Of a DNA stretch of 6,618 nt, positions 3,922 to 6,618 are shown piece by piece. This DNA is from Desulfuromonadaceae bacterium (GTDB taxonomy: Bacteria; Desulfobacterota; Desulfuromonadia; Geobacterales; Pseudopelobacteraceae). The stretch covers positions 1-6,618 of the forward strand of contig JAQUCQ010000191.1 of the NCBI GenBank assembly GCA_028686145.1. The letters run 5' to 3'. The stretch's first letter is position 1; every line of letters begins with the position of its first letter. A program made the translations under genes and the position numbers. The notes under the pieces are model-generated. The model ran no database searches. It had not been told where the DNA came from and saw only the letters and a list, made by a program, of their open reading frames with translations.

Positions 3922-6618
3922 CTACAGTTTGGTAGCAATTTTTTCCATTTCAAACGCTTCGATAATATCGCCAACTTTGATATCGTTGTAATTCTCAAGC
4001 CCGATGCCGCATTCATACCCGGAGGCAACGTCTTTGACGTCATCCTTAAAACGACGTAGCGATGACATTTTACCTTCATAAATCACCACATTGTCTCGTA
4101 ATAAGCGAACCTGGGCATTACGGACCATTTTGCCGTCGGTAACGTAACAGCCGGCAACATTACCGAATTTGGGAACACTGAAGACATCCCTGATTTCAAC
4201 CCGACCAAGGAATTTCTCCTTAAAGGTCGGATCAAGCAGGCCTTCCATGGCTTTTTTAACATCTTCAACCGCATCGTAGATAATGCTGTAGAGCCGTATA
4301 TCAACGCCTTCACGTTCCGCATGCCCCTGTGCCTTAACTTCAGGCCGGACATTAAAGCCGATAATGACGGCATTTGAAGCTGCGGCCAGATTAACGTCCG
4401 TCTCGGTAACCGCACCGACAGCAGAGTGGATCACGTTCAGGCGTACCGCTTCAGTCGAGAGTTTACGCAGAGTTTCACTGACGGCCTCGACAGATCCCTG
4501 GACATCGCCTTTTACAACGACATTAAGGTCTTTGACTTCGCCGCTCTGAATTCGTTTATATAGGTCGTCAAGCGACAATTTAGTATGTTTGGCAAATTCG
4601 ACTTCACGCTGTTTGATCTGGCGTAATGTGGCGATTTCCTTGGACTGTTTTTCGTCTTTCATAGCCACAAAAATATCACCTGCATCCGGCACACCGGATA
4701 AGCCAACCAGCTCAACCGGCATTGATGGCCCGGCTTCAGTAACTTTTTCACCGCGATCATTTTGCATCGCTCTTACACGTCCCGAATGAACACCCACAAC
4801 ACAATAATCACCGGTTTTTACGGTTCCTTCCTGTACCAGCACAGTAGCAACCGGACCTCGGCCTTTATCAAGTTTACCCTCGACAATGGTTCCTTTGGCT
4901 AATTTATTAGGATTAGCCGTTAACTCCATCAGATCAGCTTGCAGGAGAATCATTTCCAGCAATCCATCCAAGTTAAGGCGTTGTTTAGCTGAGACCTCCA
5001 CCATCGTTACATCGCCGCCCCACTCTGATGAGACAAGGCCCTGTTCGGTCAATTCTTGTTTAACCCGATCCGGCTTGGCACCAGGCTTGTCGATTTTATT
5101 TATAGCGACAATGATAGGGACTCCGGCAGCTTTGGAGTGATTGATAGCTTCTTTGGTCTGCGGCATAACCCCGTCGTCAGCTGCAACAACGAGAATAACA
5201 ATGTCGGTGACCTTGGCGCCACGAGCACGCATAGCGGTAAACGCTTCATGTCCTGGAGTATCGAGAAATGTTATCTTGCGGCCATTCAGCTCAACGTCAT
5301 ATGCACCGATGTGCTGGGTGATCCCGCCTGCTTCACCGGCAATGACATTGGCTTCACGAATTGCATCAAGCAGAGAAGTTTTACCGTGGTCAACGTGCCC
5401 CATAATCGTCACAACAGGTGGTCTTTTAACAAGTGTTTCCGGTGCATCAACCGTGGACTCAAGGATTTCATCCAGGTCTACCGCTACGTTTTCAACTTCA
5501 TAATCATACTCAGAAGCCAAAATAACCGAAGTATCATAATCAAGCTGATGGTTAATTGTAACCATCATGCCCATCTTCATCAGCGACTTTATAAGATCGT
5601 TTGCCTTAATGCCAAGACGTTTGGCAAGCTCACCAACCGAGATGCTTTCCGAAATCTTGATAATACGCTTAATCGCCTTCGGTACGGTAATTTCCGTCTT
5701 TTTGGTATCAGTAATCCGTTCTCTTCCGCCGCGTTTCTTTGACCCCTTATAAACCGGGTCAAAGGCACGTTCGCGTTTTTCAATAATTTCATTCTTGCGT
5801 GGTTGCTCTTTTTTCTTGGCTGGTGGCGCCCCCTTCTTGGCACCTTTACCCGCATCACCGTAACCAGGACCATCCTTCTTCCCGCCACGTCGATTATCGC
5901 CACCCGGGAGTGCAGCCGGAGCAAGCTGTACCTGTTTCATGCGTGAACGATCAAGCTCAACAGCTGGAGCAGACGGTGCCGCAGACACAGGCCGTTTCTG
6001 GTCATATCCTGATGATGGTCGGCGTGTATCGGTACCAGGTGCCGGCCTTCTCTGATCAGTTGCAGAGGGGGCAGGCCTTCGCTGTGGAACCGCTGAATCC
6101 TGTGCAGGCCGTTGAGGAGCAGTTCGAGGCGTAGCAGGGGCATCTTTTGTTACAACTCGTGTCGGACGATTTGTAACTCCGGGAATCTCCATCATACCAA
6201 GAATCCTGGCTTGGTTTGGCCCCGCTTTCACGGGCTCAACCACTTTTACCGGTTCTGCAATCGTTTCAGGAGGTGCGATGATAACTGCAACAGCCTCTTT
6301 ATGTATTTCCTCGCTTGAGGTAACCACCGCAACAGGTGGTTCCGCAGGCGGTGTTTCCACCGGAGGGGGAGTAACAGAAACCGGGGGCTGAACAGATGCC
6401 GGTTCAACGGCAACCACTGTTTCAGCTTCTTCGGCGACCGGGACTACCTTGGCGCGCCGCCGAATGATATTTGAGGCAACCCTGACTTCATTTGTACCGG
6501 TATCTTTCGGCTGGGGGGCTGTCAAGCGCGCAACGACACCCTCATCAACCTGCGATGTAGCCGTTTTTGCGTCAACACCAATTTCTTTTAGTCTGGCGAT
6601 CGCATCCTTGGGCTCGAC
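3922..6618 (-). CDS. infB: Translation initiation factor IF-2, 5' end outside window
   Basis: IF2 is the GTPase that delivers fMet-tRNA to the 30S subunit and promotes 50S joining. The frame is open to the window edge and gives 898 residues. The TTG at 6523-6525 is not the start: the 31 codons before it (VEPKDAIARLKEIGVDAK..., then VDEGVVARL) match the conserved IF2 N-terminal fold. By comparison with relatives about 14 residues are missing. A Pro/Val/Glu- and then Arg/Lys/Gly-rich disordered linker follows (about 50-300 of the visible protein), then a second IF2N domain (KRIIKISESISVGELAKRLG, from about 317). The G domain carries GHVDHGKT (407-414), GGITQHIG, DTPG (453-456), NKID (507-510) and SAK (543-545). 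Domain II, domain III and the tRNA-binding C2 domain follow, ending MEKIATKL and TAG. All GTPase motifs are intact. Total length near 910 is long but usual for linker-rich IF2. Confidence 0.98.
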   Translation of the reverse strand, partial: VEPKDAIARLKEIGVDAKTATSQVDEGVVARLTAPQPKDTGTNEVRVASNIIRRRAKVVPVAEEAETVVAVEPASVQPPVSVTPPPVETPPAEPPVAVVTSSEEIHKEAVAVIIAPPETIAEPVKVVEPVKAGPNQARILGMMEIPGVTNRPTRVVTKDAPATPRTAPQRPAQDSAVPQRRPAPSATDQRRPAPGTDTRRPSSGYDQKRPVSAAPSAPAVELDRSRMKQVQLAPAALPGGDNRRGGKKDGPGYGDAGKGAKKGAPPAKKKEQPRKNEIIEKRERAFDPVYKGSKKRGGRERITDTKKTEITVPKAIKRIIKISESISVGELAKRLGIKANDLIKSLMKMGMMVTINHQLDYDTSVILASEYDYEVENVAVDLDEILESTVDAPETLVKRPPVVTIMGHVDHGKTSLLDAIREANVIAGEAGGITQHIGAYDVELNGRKITFLDTPGHEAFTAMRARGAKVTDIVILVVAADDGVMPQTKEAINHSKAAGVPIIVAINKIDKPGAKPDRVKQELTEQGLVSSEWGGDVTMVEVSAKQRLNLDGLLEMILLQADLMELTANPNKLAKGTIVEGKLDKGRGPVATVLVQEGTVKTGDYCVVGVHSGRVRAMQNDRGEKVTEAGPSMPVELVGLSGVPDAGDIFVAMKDEKQSKEIATLRQIKQREVEFAKHTKLSLDDLYKRIQSGEVKDLNVVVKGDVQGSVEAVSETLRKLSTEAVRLNVIHSAVGAVTETDVNLAAASNAVIIGFNVRPEVKAQGHAEREGVDIRLYSIIYDAVEDVKKAMEGLLDPTFKEKFLGRVEIRDVFSVPKFGNVAGCYVTDGKMVRNAQVRLLRDNVVIYEGKMSSLRRFKDDVKDVASGYECGIGLENYNDIKVGDIIEAFEMEKIATKL
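5983..6081 (-). repeat. Short Arg-Arg-Pro repeats in the IF2 linker
   Basis: Within infB the codons spell a degenerate tandem unit of 9-10 residues: RRPAPSATDQ, RRPAPGTDT, RRPSSGYDQ, KRPVSA. The repeats lie in the disordered linker between the two N-terminal domains. They probably arose by replication slippage of a roughly 27-30-bp unit. Such regions change quickly in length between strains and are not known to be needed for the GTPase cycle. Confidence 0.65.

Noticed and set aside
3876..4079. Minus-strand 67-codon frame crossing the end of infB into the spacer (possible small gene)
   Set aside because: It overlaps the infB C2 domain in another frame, has no convincing ribosome site and resembles no known protein, including DUF503.
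5056..5742. Plus-strand open frame of 228 codons
   Set aside because: It is fully antisense to the conserved G domain and second IF2N domain of infB, and no ribosome site or family resemblance is seen.
6523..6525. TTG as the start of infB
   Set aside because: The 31 upstream codons continue the frame and encode the conserved IF2 N-terminal domain, so the true start is outside the window.
1..6618. Mobile element, CRISPR, phage, toxin-antitoxin or other novel defence system
   Set aside because: Every stretch is accounted for by core translation/RNA-decay genes or short gaps. No transposase, terminal repeats, regularly spaced repeats or foreign-looking gene is seen.

Overview
The window is a stretch of the conserved bacterial translation and RNA-turnover operon. 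All genes are on the minus strand. Read in the direction of transcription (high to low coordinates) they are infB (5' end cut off by the window edge), rbfA, an nrnA-type DHH phosphoesterase, truB, rpsO and pnp (3' half outside the window). The protein sequences, the nrnA gene between rbfA and truB, and the very long IF2 N-terminal linker suggest a Desulfuromonadales/Geobacter-like bacterium (Desulfobacterota, formerly Deltaproteobacteria). That placement comes from recall of the families, not from a search. GC content is moderate by eye.

Layout: infB covers 3922-6618 and lacks only about 14 N-terminal codons by my estimate. An 83-nt spacer leads to rbfA (3467-3838). The end of rbfA overlaps the start of nrnA (2536-3495) by 29 nt. 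The nrnA stop overlaps the TTG start of truB (1628-2539) in a TTGA. These three genes look translationally coupled. A 118-nt gap follows, holding a plausible sigma70-type promoter, an inverted repeat and leader hairpins for rpsO (1243-1509, GTG start). The 180-nt rpsO-pnp gap holds three stem-loops in order: one just after the rpsO stop, an intrinsic terminator, and a long imperfect 64-nt hairpin just upstream of the pnp ribosome binding site. pnp (1-1062) is open through the window edge.

Functionally, IF2 joins initiator tRNA and subunits, RbfA matures the 30S subunit, S15 nucleates assembly of the 16S central domain, and TruB makes tRNA Psi55. PNPase and NrnA degrade RNA, from long RNAs to nanoRNAs, and NrnA-type enzymes also remove pAp. 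The order rpsO-terminator-long hairpin-pnp parallels the E. coli rpsO-pnp region, where RNase III cleavage of a leader hairpin allows PNPase autoregulation.

I see no mobile element, CRISPR array, tRNA/rRNA gene or novel accessory system. The plus-strand reading frames are shadows of the minus-strand genes. The items most worth following up are regulatory: the pnp leader hairpin and the rpsO promoter/leader.
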